Assembly: GCA_954871525.1 (NCBI GenBank)
Contig: OX940871.1
Location: forward strand, 22,542,586 to 22,606,585
DNA length: 64,000 nt
Reading direction: 5' to 3'
Source of the DNA: Parietaria judaica
Lineage: Eukaryota > Streptophyta > Magnoliopsida > Rosales > Urticaceae
The notes beneath the pieces were generated by a model that saw only the letters and a list, made by a program, of their open reading frames with translations, did no database searches and was not told the DNA's origin. Both the position numbers and the translations under genes were made by a program. Shown in pieces: positions 38,904 to 48,087 of the stretch (positions within the stretch are counted from its first letter, which is position 1; each line of letters starts with the position of its first letter).

Positions 38904-38906
38904 CGA
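38904..38906. repeat. CACTA target-site duplication, left
   Basis: CGA precedes the CACTA terminus and is repeated at 53773-53775 after the right end. A 3-bp duplication is the hallmark of CACTA transposition. Confidence 0.8.
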
Positions 38907-39352
38907 CACTACTACAAATCCGGGTTTCAACTACGGTTAAAAATCATGGTTGAAAAATTTCAACCATGGTTCTTAACCATGGTAGAATCTTGCATGGTAG
39001 TAAGTTCCAACCACGGAATTTTTTCCATGGTTGAATCTTAAATTCTACAACGGATGATATCCGTTGTTGGATCTCAATACGTGCCACGGCTACAATGAAG
39101 CTAAGCCGCGGCGAGATGAGTTTACATCACACTTATTTCCGTTGTCTAAGGGCCAAAACTGGATTAAAAAAAAATATCAAAAAAGCATATATTATTGAGT
39201 AAAATCGAGTACTGTTATAAACCCTGTAACGATTTTAATAGAAATCGTCCGGTAGCTATTGTTATAGAAAAATTAAACAATCGGTAAATAATATAACCCA
39301 AAACCGTTATATTAAAGTAAATATAGAATTTTCCATTCTAAGACTAATATTT

Positions 39353-39735
39353 TCAACACATATACGAACGATCTTGGAAGCCGAAAGAAAAACTACTACT
39401 TGATGCATAGAACAAAACGAAACAAGCAGCAATGCTCGCAAAAACGTTCGGTGCTTCGTTCCCGAGCGGAAGCAGAGAAACTCTGGCGACTATCGTCGGC
39501 AACTTCAGAAGGCGTGAGAGCTTCTCCAACGAGCAGAAGAAATAGTCCGCCGCGGTGTTCCCCAAGATGGAAAACAGGGCGATCATACAAACTGCGAGAA
39601 GCGCGTAACCCAGAACGCTAAACTTCTCGCAATAGCAGTAGAAGAAACCAATGTAGTTGAAGAATCCACGTACTCGCAGTGGCTTCGGAAGCCCACGTGC
39701 TTCGACAACCCGGCGCACATGTTAGGATCGCTTAG
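39353..39735 (-). pseudogene. Captured cation/calcium exchanger (CCX) fragment
   Basis: The minus-strand reading matches the N-terminal half of plant cation/calcium exchangers: a Cys-containing CEYV lead (39735-39669), then a frame change, then [17 protein letters not shown].., [17 protein letters not shown] and [17 protein letters not shown]. Family members have GNGAPD in this first alpha-repeat; here it reads GNEAPN, so two ion-site positions are changed. The frame shift suggests a deletion near 39668. There is no C-terminal half. This is a transposon-captured pseudogene fragment, not a working transporter. Confidence 0.8.
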
Positions 39736-40018
39736 GTCTAAATCGTGACTTGCACTGTTGTGGGGACGATTTCGCAGCAATGAATGTCACTACAAGCAAT
39801 GACTTGCATTCTTGAATTGTACAAAATAAATAAATAAATAAAACTGACAAATAGAGGATAGGAAAAAACCTATTTCCGAGAACTGCAACAAACCTGGAAG
39901 ATAGTAGCCGAAATTAGCAGCCATTGGCTCAGACGACGACGATCGATCGTCGGGCTGAGATTGGGTATGGAAACTGCTCGCTGTTTCCACCGTTAGAGAC
40001 GCTTAAACGACGTTCCAC
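39736..40018 (-). pseudogene. Second captured gene fragment beside the CCX piece
   Basis: Minus-strand sequence reads through the gypsy insertion point: LYLLADVSKE on the far side (about 52330-52302) joins VERRLSVSNGG on this side (40018 downwards), and the combined reading looks like a seamless exon. A possible splice donor (CTTCCAG|GTTTGTTG) lies near 39897. I do not recognise the source gene. Confidence 0.4.
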
Positions 40019-40699
40019 TGTTAAGGTCAGATTTTGTCAAATCTCTCCTTAACACTATCCCTTGTCGTTTATGAAATAAACGACATAAAGCGAGAGGAAG
40101 ATCGCTTAAAGAGTCCAGGCCCATCAGAGAATAGGAGAAGTTAAGGCCCAGCAAGCGAAGCCCACAAGAAGTCATCATCTGACAGAGCCGGCCCAAGACC
40201 TCATCGCGACAAGAGAAGTTCATCGAGAGAAAAGCTCTTCGGGAAAGGCAAATCGAATTAAAAGAAGAAGTCATTCGAGATCGCGAGAAAGAGGGAAGGA
40301 TGGCTCATTGGGTTGAGGATTTCGTGGGATATCCAACGCAAATAAGGGAGGTCAACAACGATCATAGCGAAACAGAAGGAAACCCTAGCAAGATTCAGGG
40401 AACAATCTAGAAGGCCTTCAAACCTATAAATACGAATGTAGACTCAGTATAATTTCATTCAGTACCCAATATATCGTGAGTGAGAGAGAGTTATTCTTTG
40501 AGTCTTTGAGTTTGCTTATTCATAGTGTTCTCAATCTCTCAAGGATCATAGTGTATAACCTTCTATTGTCCGAGCTATTAAACGGAAGAAACCGGGTCCT
40601 CTCGGAATCATAATAAATCAAGGATATTCGTATTATTCATAATTAGCTGTGATTTCGATTATCTTTGTGACTGCAAGGCGGTAAAAATCGCCCTCTACA
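40019..40699 (+). mobile_element. 5' LTR of the Tat-lineage gypsy element
   Basis: 681 bp, TGTTAAGG...CCTCTACA. Aligned by eye with the 3' LTR it shows six substitutions and no length difference. A TATAAATA box lies at 40425-40432. The five bases before it (TCCAC) and after the 3' LTR (CTTCC) do not match, so no target duplication is seen. Confidence 0.95.
40425..40432 (+). promoter_or_regulatory. LTR TATA box
   Basis: TATAAATA in the 5' LTR, with the identical site at 52027-52034 in the 3' LTR. It is the probable core promoter for the genomic transcript. Confidence 0.6.
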
Positions 40700-40718
40700 G
40701 CTTGGCCCCACCGAGGGG
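40700..40718 (+). promoter_or_regulatory. Probable gypsy primer binding site
   Basis: GCTTGGCCCCACCGAGGGG directly follows the 5' LTR. It resembles the TTGGCGCCCACCGTGGGGC-type site of plant Tat/RIRE2 elements, with changes. The priming tRNA is not assigned. Confidence 0.5.
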
Positions 40719-40767
40719 CTTTGTTTCTTTCTATTGCACAGCCAGGAAATCGAAGAGAGGAAGGAAG

Positions 40768-42477
40768 ATGTCAGCCGAGGAAGCCAGTTCTGCTCAGGAT
40801 AAAACCATGCAGCGAATGCAACAACAGCTGGCCGAAGCCATCGCAAAGATGACGGAGGTCACCAACAAAGCCGAAGAGTCCGCCCGACGGATAGAGGAGC
40901 AGGCCGCGGAGAACAGACGCCTCGCAAGCCTCCTAGAGCGCGCGGAGAGACCGCGTCCGACAAACCAGATAGCAGAATCGGCCGCACGAGGAGCCGGAGG
41001 GAGCGCCAGCAGAGACACGGTGACGACGGACGCACCGGTAGGCATGTCAACCCCATCGCTCATCAGGAACCTCTTCGACACGGACGCAGCCCAGCCAACC
41101 GCAGCAAATCGGCTGGAGAAGACGCCGGGGGACACACCGGGCAATGCGACGATGGACGTGGCAGCGAGAGTGGCCGAGGAGGTGGCCAAGGCGATGGCAT
41201 TGATGTCAGCAAAAATGGAAGCCAAGCTCGGGCAAGTCGCGTCGCAAGTGCACCAAGCGACGAGCTCGGCGCCGGAAATCGACAGGATGGTGCGAGAAGC
41301 CAGAATCACCCCGTTCACGACGAGGATTCGGGGGATAGAGCTAGAGGAACTGCCGAAGATCAAACTCACGCCGTACAAAGGGGAGACGGACCCCCATACA
41401 CACGTGAAGTCGTTCCGAATCGCGACAGACCACATCGGGGGCGAGGAGGTCCGGAAGGAAGCCGTCCTTTGCAGACTTTTCATCGCAAGTTTGCAAGGCC
41501 GCACCAGCGACTGGTTCGCAAGATTAACGCCGGGCTCCATCAACACCTCCGACGAGCTGGTCGCCCTTTTCTTAAAACACTTCTCCATCTACGTACAGAC
41601 GGAGCTGACGGTATCCAACCTCTTCGATGTCAAGCAAGGGAAGAACGAACCTCTTCGGCAGTACGTAGAGAAATTCAAGAACGTCATGTTCCGAATCCCG
41701 AAGATCGAGGACGTCGTCTCGGTCTAAGCTCTGAAGCACAACTTGTACTATCAATCCCCGTTCAACGACGAATTGTGCGTCTCGCTGCCAAACTCGATAG
41801 AAGACGCACTCCACAAAGCAACGATTTACATGGACATGGAGGAAAATAAGGCGATCAAGAAAAGGCTAGAAGAGGAAGCTGAGGGCCGAGCAAGGCCAGA
41901 GAGGAGGGAAGCTAGAGACGGACAAGAGGGATCGTCGTCCAGAACGAGGAGAGAAGGGGAGCGACGAGATCGGAGAAACAAGGACGGGGCCGATGAGCGA
42001 AGAACCCAGAAAACCCCTGGGCACGGAGTCTACCAATTGGACGGAAAGAAAGAGGCGCTCGGCAACCGTGAGAGTCATCAGCAAGGGGAACTTCCGCAAG
42101 GGAACTCACAGCCGGAGAACTTCCTAGGCAACTTGGGAAGCTTTTCAGAAGGTCGAGGAAGCTACTCTGGCAACCGAGGAGGCTACTCCGGAAGCCGAGG
42201 AGGTTTCTCGAGTAGCCGAGGAGGCTACTCCGGCGGCCGAAGCAGCTACGAGAGAAAGCCGTGGCCAAGGGACATGAGCAAGTATTGTTCCTTCCACGAA
42301 TACCACGGCCATGCGACCGACGAGTGCGCCAGTCTGAAGAAGATGATCCAAAGGAGGATCGAACAAGGGGAGTTCCAGAACGTCTCCCAGAAGCCCGCTC
42401 CGCCATGGAACAACGGCAACCGATCGTGGCCGAACAGGCAGGAGGCTCCCGCTCAGCGCACGGGAGGAAGCCAATAG
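40768..42477 (+). pseudogene. Gypsy (Tat) gag, one internal stop
   Basis: The start at 40768 (MSAEEASS) is the first good ATG; upstream codons lie in the leader. It encodes a coiled-coil N-terminus, then the retrotransposon gag core (LPKIKLTPYKGETDPHTHV, SDWFARL, FLKHFS, VEKFKN). TAA at 41725 interrupts, and the frame continues in register to TAG at 42475. The C-terminal part has Gly/Ser/Arg-rich repeats (about 42130-42250) and a CSFHEYHGHATDEC motif (about 42286-42327), the Cys/His box of Tat gags. Both stops sit where a C-to-T change in a Gln codon would create them. Confidence 0.9.
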
Positions 42478-43452
42478 GCACCGAAAAGGAGCCTTGCAAT
42501 CGAGGAAGCCTCGACGGAACGCCCGAACGACGGGAGACCAGCCGCAAGACCAAGGATCGACTTGATCATGGGAGGATCTCGCCTCTGCGAAGACTCCATC
42601 AACAGCATCAAAGCCTACCAGCGCAGAGGGAAGGAATCCGCTCGAGAAGATGCGCGGATGACCGGTCCCAAAACGATGATAGAGTTCGTCGACGAAGAAG
42701 TATGCGCAGACGAGCACGACGACGCTCTAGTTTTAGAGCTCAACATAGGAGGATGCGACGTTGCTCGCGTCCTCGTCGAAAATGGGAGCTCGGTCGACGT
42801 CATCACGTACGATTTCTTGACACGAATGAAGATCGAAGACCTAGTCATCGGAGGCCGTCCGCACAAGGTGTCTGGCTTCAACGGAGACGTAGCTCTCTCG
42901 CTGGGAACGGTGAGTCTCACCGTCTACGCCGGAACCGTCCATCGGATGACCGAGTTCATGGTATTGGACGTACGATCGCACTTCAACGTGATCCTCGGGA
43001 GACCTTGGATTCACTCGATGAGGGCCGTCCCGTCCACGTATCACCGATGCATCAAATTCCCAGGACGAGTAGAAGGGACCATCGACGAAGTCCGAGGAAG
43101 CAGCGAAGCCTATCGCATCTGCTACATGATGCACTACCGAGCGATGAGTGCGCCCAAGGACGTCGAAAAGGCCGAATGCAGCGGTAGCAAGCCAGCCGAT
43201 CAATAGCAATTAGCCGCGTCCGCTCCGCCTCCACCATCGACAATCAGGAGGAAGCGGCACAGAAAAAAGGGGAAAGGAAGATCCCCGGGCATCCCCAAGA
43301 TCCTCAACGCGGAAGAAGTGGAATACCAAGCTGCCGAAGGAAGATTAGGAGGCCCGCAGCTCGAAGAAGTGGAACAAGTCTGCATCGATGACTCTGATCC
43401 GACTCGAGCTGTCGGTATAGGCGCCGGACTCGAGCCAGAGATCAAGGCTTAG
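42478..43452 (+). pseudogene. Gypsy protease region
   Basis: In frame with gag. The core is VARVLVENGSSVDVITYDFL (about 42754-42813) and VILGRPWIHSMRA (about 42988-43026). Tat proteases usually have VDNGSS; here the catalytic Asp position is Glu (GAA at 42778-42780), so activity is doubtful. TAG stops at 43204 and 43450 interrupt the frame without shifting it. Confidence 0.88.
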
Positions 43453-44397
43453 CTGGTCGAGTTCCTGAAGAGGAACCGAGTGAGTTTTGCATGTTCCCAC
43501 GAAGACATGCCAGGAATCGATCCGACGGTGGTCACCCACCGGCTCAACACAGACCCCGGGCATAAGCCTGTCATACAGAAGCGAAGAAAGATGGCCTCCG
43601 ACCGGAACAAGATCATCAACGACGAAGTGGACAAGCTGCTCGCTATGGGGACCATCAGGGAGGTGAAATACCCCCAGTGGTTAGCCAACACCGTCGTGGT
43701 TAAAAAGAAGAACGGCAAGTGGAGAATGTGCGTCGACTTCACGGATCTCAACAAAGTATGCCCGAAGGACAGCTTTCCAATGCCGCACATCGATCGCCTT
43801 GTCGAAGCCACTTATGGGTACGAGCTCTTAAGCTTCATGGATGCCTACTCAGGCTACCATCAGATCCGAATGCATCCAGACGACGAGGAGAAGACAGCTT
43901 TCATCAGCGAAAGAGGAACCTACTGCTATAAGGTTATGCCTTTCGGGTTGAAAAATGCCGGGGCAACCTACCAGAGGCTGATGACAAAGATGTTCCACGA
44001 ACATATCGGGAAAAGCGTGGAGATATACATCAATGACATGGTCGTCAAATCCCTAAAAGCGGCGATGCACGTGGAACACTTGGAGGAATGCTTCGGCATC
44101 CTCAACAAACACTAGATGAAGCTGAACCCTACTAAGTGCACTTTCGGCGTCTCATCTGGGAAATTCTTAGGTCAGATGGTCACACGACGAGGAATCGAAG
44201 CCAACCCCAAGCAGGTCGAGGCCATTCAGAGCATGCCGTTGCCGAGAAATCGACGAGAGGTACAGAAGCTGACAGGAAGGATCAACGCACTGAGACGGTT
44301 CATTTCACGACAGGCGGACCGAACTCTCCTATTCTACGAGCTGTTGAGGAAAAATAGGAAGTTCGAATGGACCGACAAGTGCGAAGAAGCTTTCTAA
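43453..44397 (+). pseudogene. Gypsy reverse transcriptase
   Basis: Shows the full set of RT blocks: IREVKYPQWLANTVVVKKKNG split over about 43654-43710, RMCVDFTDLNKVCPKD, FMDAYSGYHQI, TAFISERGTYCYKVMPFGLKNAGATYQRL. The catalytic box reads YIND at 44026-44037 instead of Y(V/I)DD, so the first Asp has become Asn. TAG at 44113 (before MKLNPTKC) and TAA at 44395 (after CEEAF) both fall where relatives have Gln. Confidence 0.9.
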
Positions 44398-44716
44398 GCG
44401 CTGAAGGCCTATTTGTCGTCGCCGCCCGTTATGACAAAGCCAGAGCCCGGAGAGCCGCTTTATCTGTACATCGCCGTGTCCGATCAAGCGATAAGCCAGG
44501 TGCTTGTTCGAGAAGAAAAAGGGGAGCAAAAGCCAGTCTCTTACATCAGCAGGAAGCTCCTAGACGCCGAAACAAGATACCCCACCATCGAGAAGCTGGC
44601 GCTAGCCGTATACGACGCATCGGAGAGACTACGATTCCACTTCCAGGCCCACACGATCATCGTTATGACGGACAGGCCGATTCGCTCCATAAAGCCCGAA
44701 TCAATCCGGGAGAATC
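44398..44716 (+). pseudogene. Gypsy RNase H (first)
   Basis: Contains LYLYIAVSDQAISQVLVRE, PVSYISRKLL, RYPTIEKLALAV and HTIIVMTDRP. A frameshift at about 44700 moves the reading to the frame that begins KWNIKPGAYDIEY. Tat pol proteins normally read straight through here. Confidence 0.88.
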
Positions 44717-45898
44717 ATGAAGTGGAACATAAAGCCGGGAGCGTACGACATCGAATATCAGTTACGGACAAGCTTGAAGTCGCAAGTACTAGCCGATTTT
44801 CTCATCGAGCTGCCCAAGGAGCCCGTGGAGCTGAGCGATGAGGCGGGTACCTGGAGACTCTGCGTCGACGGATCATCGACCTCGATGGGGTCGGGAATCG
44901 GAATCCGGCTTATCTCTCTGATGGGAGAAATAATCGAGAAGGCCTGCCGCCTCGCCTATCGTTCCACCAATAACAAAGCGGAATACGAGGCGCTCATCGT
45001 CGGGATGCAATCAGCCATGGCCATCGGGGTCAAGAACTTGAACGCCTTTTCGGATTCTCAGCTAGTCGTAAAGCAAGTCAGTGGAGAGTACGAAACGAAC
45101 GACGAGAGAATGGAGGCCTACGCTGGAGTTGTCAAGTCCCTCGAGAAGAAGTTCGATTTCTTTACTCTAACACAGGTGTCCAGAGGAGATAACAACCATG
45201 CAGATGCTCTGGCGAGCCTGGGGTCGACCACCCAGGTAGGAGAGCTCCGGTCGATTACGGTAGAGACGCTGCAGACGCCTAGCATCAAGAGAGGCGAAGG
45301 GCCCGATAAGAAGAAGCTAAAAATAAGCGAAGAAGGATTAATCAACGGGGATGACAACGCTCGGAACAACGACGACGTCTTGGAGGGAGGCAAGGAAGAA
45401 ACCCAGCTTATAGAAGAAGAAGAGGGCGAGGACGAAGAACCGGGAATAGTAGGGGAGACTGGAGACGAAGATTGGCGGACCCCCATCCGAGCATATCTGG
45501 TCGAAGGAAAGCTACCCGAAGATCGACAAGAGGCGCGGAAAATAAAGACTAAGAGCTCTCGGTACACAATCATAGACCGATGGCTTTACTTCAAAAGCAT
45601 CGTAGGCCCCTACCTATGTTGTCTAGGCAAAGATGAGGCGAACTATGTCATGCAAGAAATCCACAGCGGAGAGTGCGGTAACCACTCGGGCGGACGCAAC
45701 CTACTGAGAAAAGCCAAGCTACAAGGTTTCTTCTGGGAAACAATGCGAGCGAACTGCATCAACCACGCTAGGAAGTGCGAAAATTGCCAGCGACACGCCC
45801 CATCAATCAACTGCCCGGCCGAAGAACTGTCGGTAGTATCGGTGCCCTACCCTTTCATGAAGTGGTCTATGGATATCGTCGGTCCTATGCCGATCTGA
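44717..45898 (+). pseudogene. Gypsy second (archaeal-type) RNase H and integrase zinc finger
   Basis: The second RNase H (LCVDGSS at about 44860, EYEALI, FSDSQLVVKQ, NNHADALASLGS) is the feature that defines the Tat lineage (Ogre, Retand and relatives). An acidic linker follows, then the integrase HHCC zinc finger (IHSGECGNHSGGR ... CENCQRH, about 45658-45795) and the first Asp of the catalytic core (MDIVGPMP). TGA at 45896 ends this segment. Confidence 0.9.
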
Positions 45899-46714
45899 GC
45901 AAGGCAGAAGAGGTTCATGGTGGTAGTCACGGACTTCTTCACCAAATGGACCAAAGACGAATCCTACGCCAATATTAAGGATTCCGATGTCGAAAGTTAT
46001 GTTTGGAAGAACGTAATCACTCGCTTCGGACTCCCCAGGGAGATCATCGCAGACAACGGGTCCCAGTTTATCTCGAAGAAGTTCAAGGACTTCTGTGCAC
46101 GCTGGAAAATAAAGCTGAACACTTCGACGCCAAGATATCCTCAGGGGAACGGGAACGCCGAAGCAATCAACCGAACGATCACCGACAACCTCAAGAAGCG
46201 GCTCGACAAGAAGAAAGGGCTGTGGGCAGATGAACTCCCGGGAGTACTTTGGGCTTATCGGACAACGCCACACTCAGCCACCGGAGAAATTCCTTTTGCT
46301 CTAGCATTTTGAGTGGAAGCGGTAATCCCGGCAGAAGTAGGAGTCCCCAGTTTCCGGCGATCTTGGGCACCAAGCAACGAAGAGGACAACAACCAGGACC
46401 TGCTTCATCAGCTCGATCACATCGACGAAAGACGGGAGCGAGCTAGATTTCATATAGCAAATTATCAGAACACCATCGCACGGTTCTACAATAAAAAGGT
46501 GTGACCGAGAAGATTCCGAGTCGGAGAACTGGTCCTCAGAAAGGTTTTCAAGAACACAGCCAAGCTTAACGCGGGAAAGCTAGGAGAAAGCTGGGAAGAC
46601 CCGTATACGGTGACCCACATCGTCAAGCCAGGGGTGTACGAGCTCAAGAACACCGAAGGAGTCAAGGTCATAAGAAGGTGGAACGTCAAGCACTTGAAGA
46701 AATTCTACCAATAA
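45899..46714 (+). pseudogene. Gypsy integrase core and C-terminus
   Basis: Continues in frame after the TGA: VVVTDFFTKW, IIADNGSQFISKKF (second Asp), PQGNGNAEAINRTI (Glu) and LWAYRTTPHSATGEIPFALAF. TGA stops occur at 46310 and 46502. The C-terminal end carries the GPY-like WEDPYTVTHIVKPGVYEL and ends at a TAA at 46712-46714. Confidence 0.9.
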
Positions 46715-48087
46715 AGAACGTCGTCGGCGTCTTTTTTTCTTATCCTCTGCCATTTGTTAAAATTCCTTTCTTTTCTTAAGTTTACTACTTCGATTTAAGT
46801 TTATCAACAAGGGACTCCCGACCCTACTTGTTCGGGATCCGCATGATTGGCTCCGGCCTTATTCAATACAACATGGAGTACTCTTCCCTCGCGAGCCGCA
46901 CCCGTTGGGGGACTCGAAGGGTTTAACGAGGCTCGTCTCTTAAGACAATATTCTATCGTCTCTCCATATAAACACTTATCGCAAAAACACATACTCACAA
47001 AAGGAGTCAGTGCCAAGCACTCCATCGCGACAGAGCCCGGTGCATACCGACAAGCTCATCGCCGAATAGCAAAAAAAAACTACTACGGCAAATGGGCCAA
47101 GCAAAAAAAAAAACTACTACGGCAAATGGGCCAAGCAAAAAAAAAACCACTATGGCAAATGGGCCAAGCAAAAAAAAACTACTATGGCAAATGGGCCAAG
47201 CAAAAAAAAAACTACTACGGCAAATGGGCTGAGAAAAGAAAAATTACTGTAGCGAATGGGCAAACATATCGAAGCACTGCCAAGCACTCCATCGCGACAG
47301 AGCCCGGTGCATACCGACAAGCTCATCGCCAGCGAATCAGTGCCAAGCACTTCATCGCGACAGAGCCCGGTGCATACCGACAAGCTCATCGCCAGCGAAT
47401 CAGTGCCAAGCACTTCATCGCGACAGAGCCCGGTGCATACCGACAAGCTCATCGCCAAAAAAAAAAAAACCGGAGCACACATACTCCCATACTCCATCGA
47501 CATCATACATAAGAAATTCATAGATTTCATTAATGAAAATTTCTTTACAAACACAATACATGGCCGCAAAATATTTTACAAATCAATCGAGATACAGCAA
47601 GGGAAGGTCAATCCTCCCGAACAACCCTATCGGCAATTTGCTCTATGACGAACTCCCCATTCTCGGAGAGGACGTCCCGAAGAAGATCTTCCACGGCGGC
47701 ATAATTTATGGGCCTCAGCATCATAAATTCGAGCACATAGGCCGAAGAAGGACTAAGAGAATGAGCCTCATCATCCGGGGCTCCGGAAAGAGTGGCAGCC
47801 GCGCGCCTTATCATGTCTTGGACAAACTCCTCGAGTATGGCGGGATGTTCTTCGTCGATCACAAGGAAAGAAGCTAGCACATCCTCGTAGTAAAATAGCG
47901 ATTCCGAAGTATAGAAGAATTCGTCACCCTGAGGGAAGAAGTTTAGCCAGGAAGTAATGGCAGGAACGCAAAAGAAGCAACAAGCGCAGAAACGACAAGT
48001 TAAAGCAAAAAGAAAGTCTTCTTCATTAATAAAATCCATCAAAGGAGTTACAAAGGAAGACAGTATAAATAAATGTACATAGGAAAG
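46715..48087. other. Gypsy 3' untranslated region with tandem repeats
   Basis: Long non-coding spacer between pol and the antisense gene, typical of Tat elements. It contains two tandem arrays at 47013-47465. A minus-strand ORF at 47608-48042 (144 aa, acidic, with an N-terminal hydrophobic stretch) has no recognised family; it could be a trailing part of the antisense transcript. Confidence 0.6.
47013..47465. repeat. Tandem repeats in the gypsy 3' region
   Basis: Five copies of a 30-36-bp unit containing ACTACTACGGCAAATGGGC, separated by A-runs (about 47088-47235). They are flanked by four copies of a roughly 62-bp unit containing CGCGACAGAGCCCGGTGCAT (about 47026, 47294, 47356 and 47418). 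The three right-hand copies are head-to-tail with a 62-bp period. Confidence 0.88.

Noticed and set aside
38907..39120. An isolated palindromic MITE based on CCATGGTT repeats
   Set aside because: The repeats are the subterminal zone of the CACTA element, whose matching right end and CGA duplication are at 53772-53775.
40794..41588. A 264-residue minus-strand ORF opposite gag
   Set aside because: It mirrors the codon structure of the real gag on the plus strand and shows no family motif. The same holds for the minus-strand frames at 41912-42553, 42145-42717 and 45118-45573.
47026..47465. A possible CRISPR array because of regularly spaced repeats
   Set aside because: The repeats are head-to-tail tandem units without unique spacers, lie in a plant retrotransposon, and no cas genes exist.
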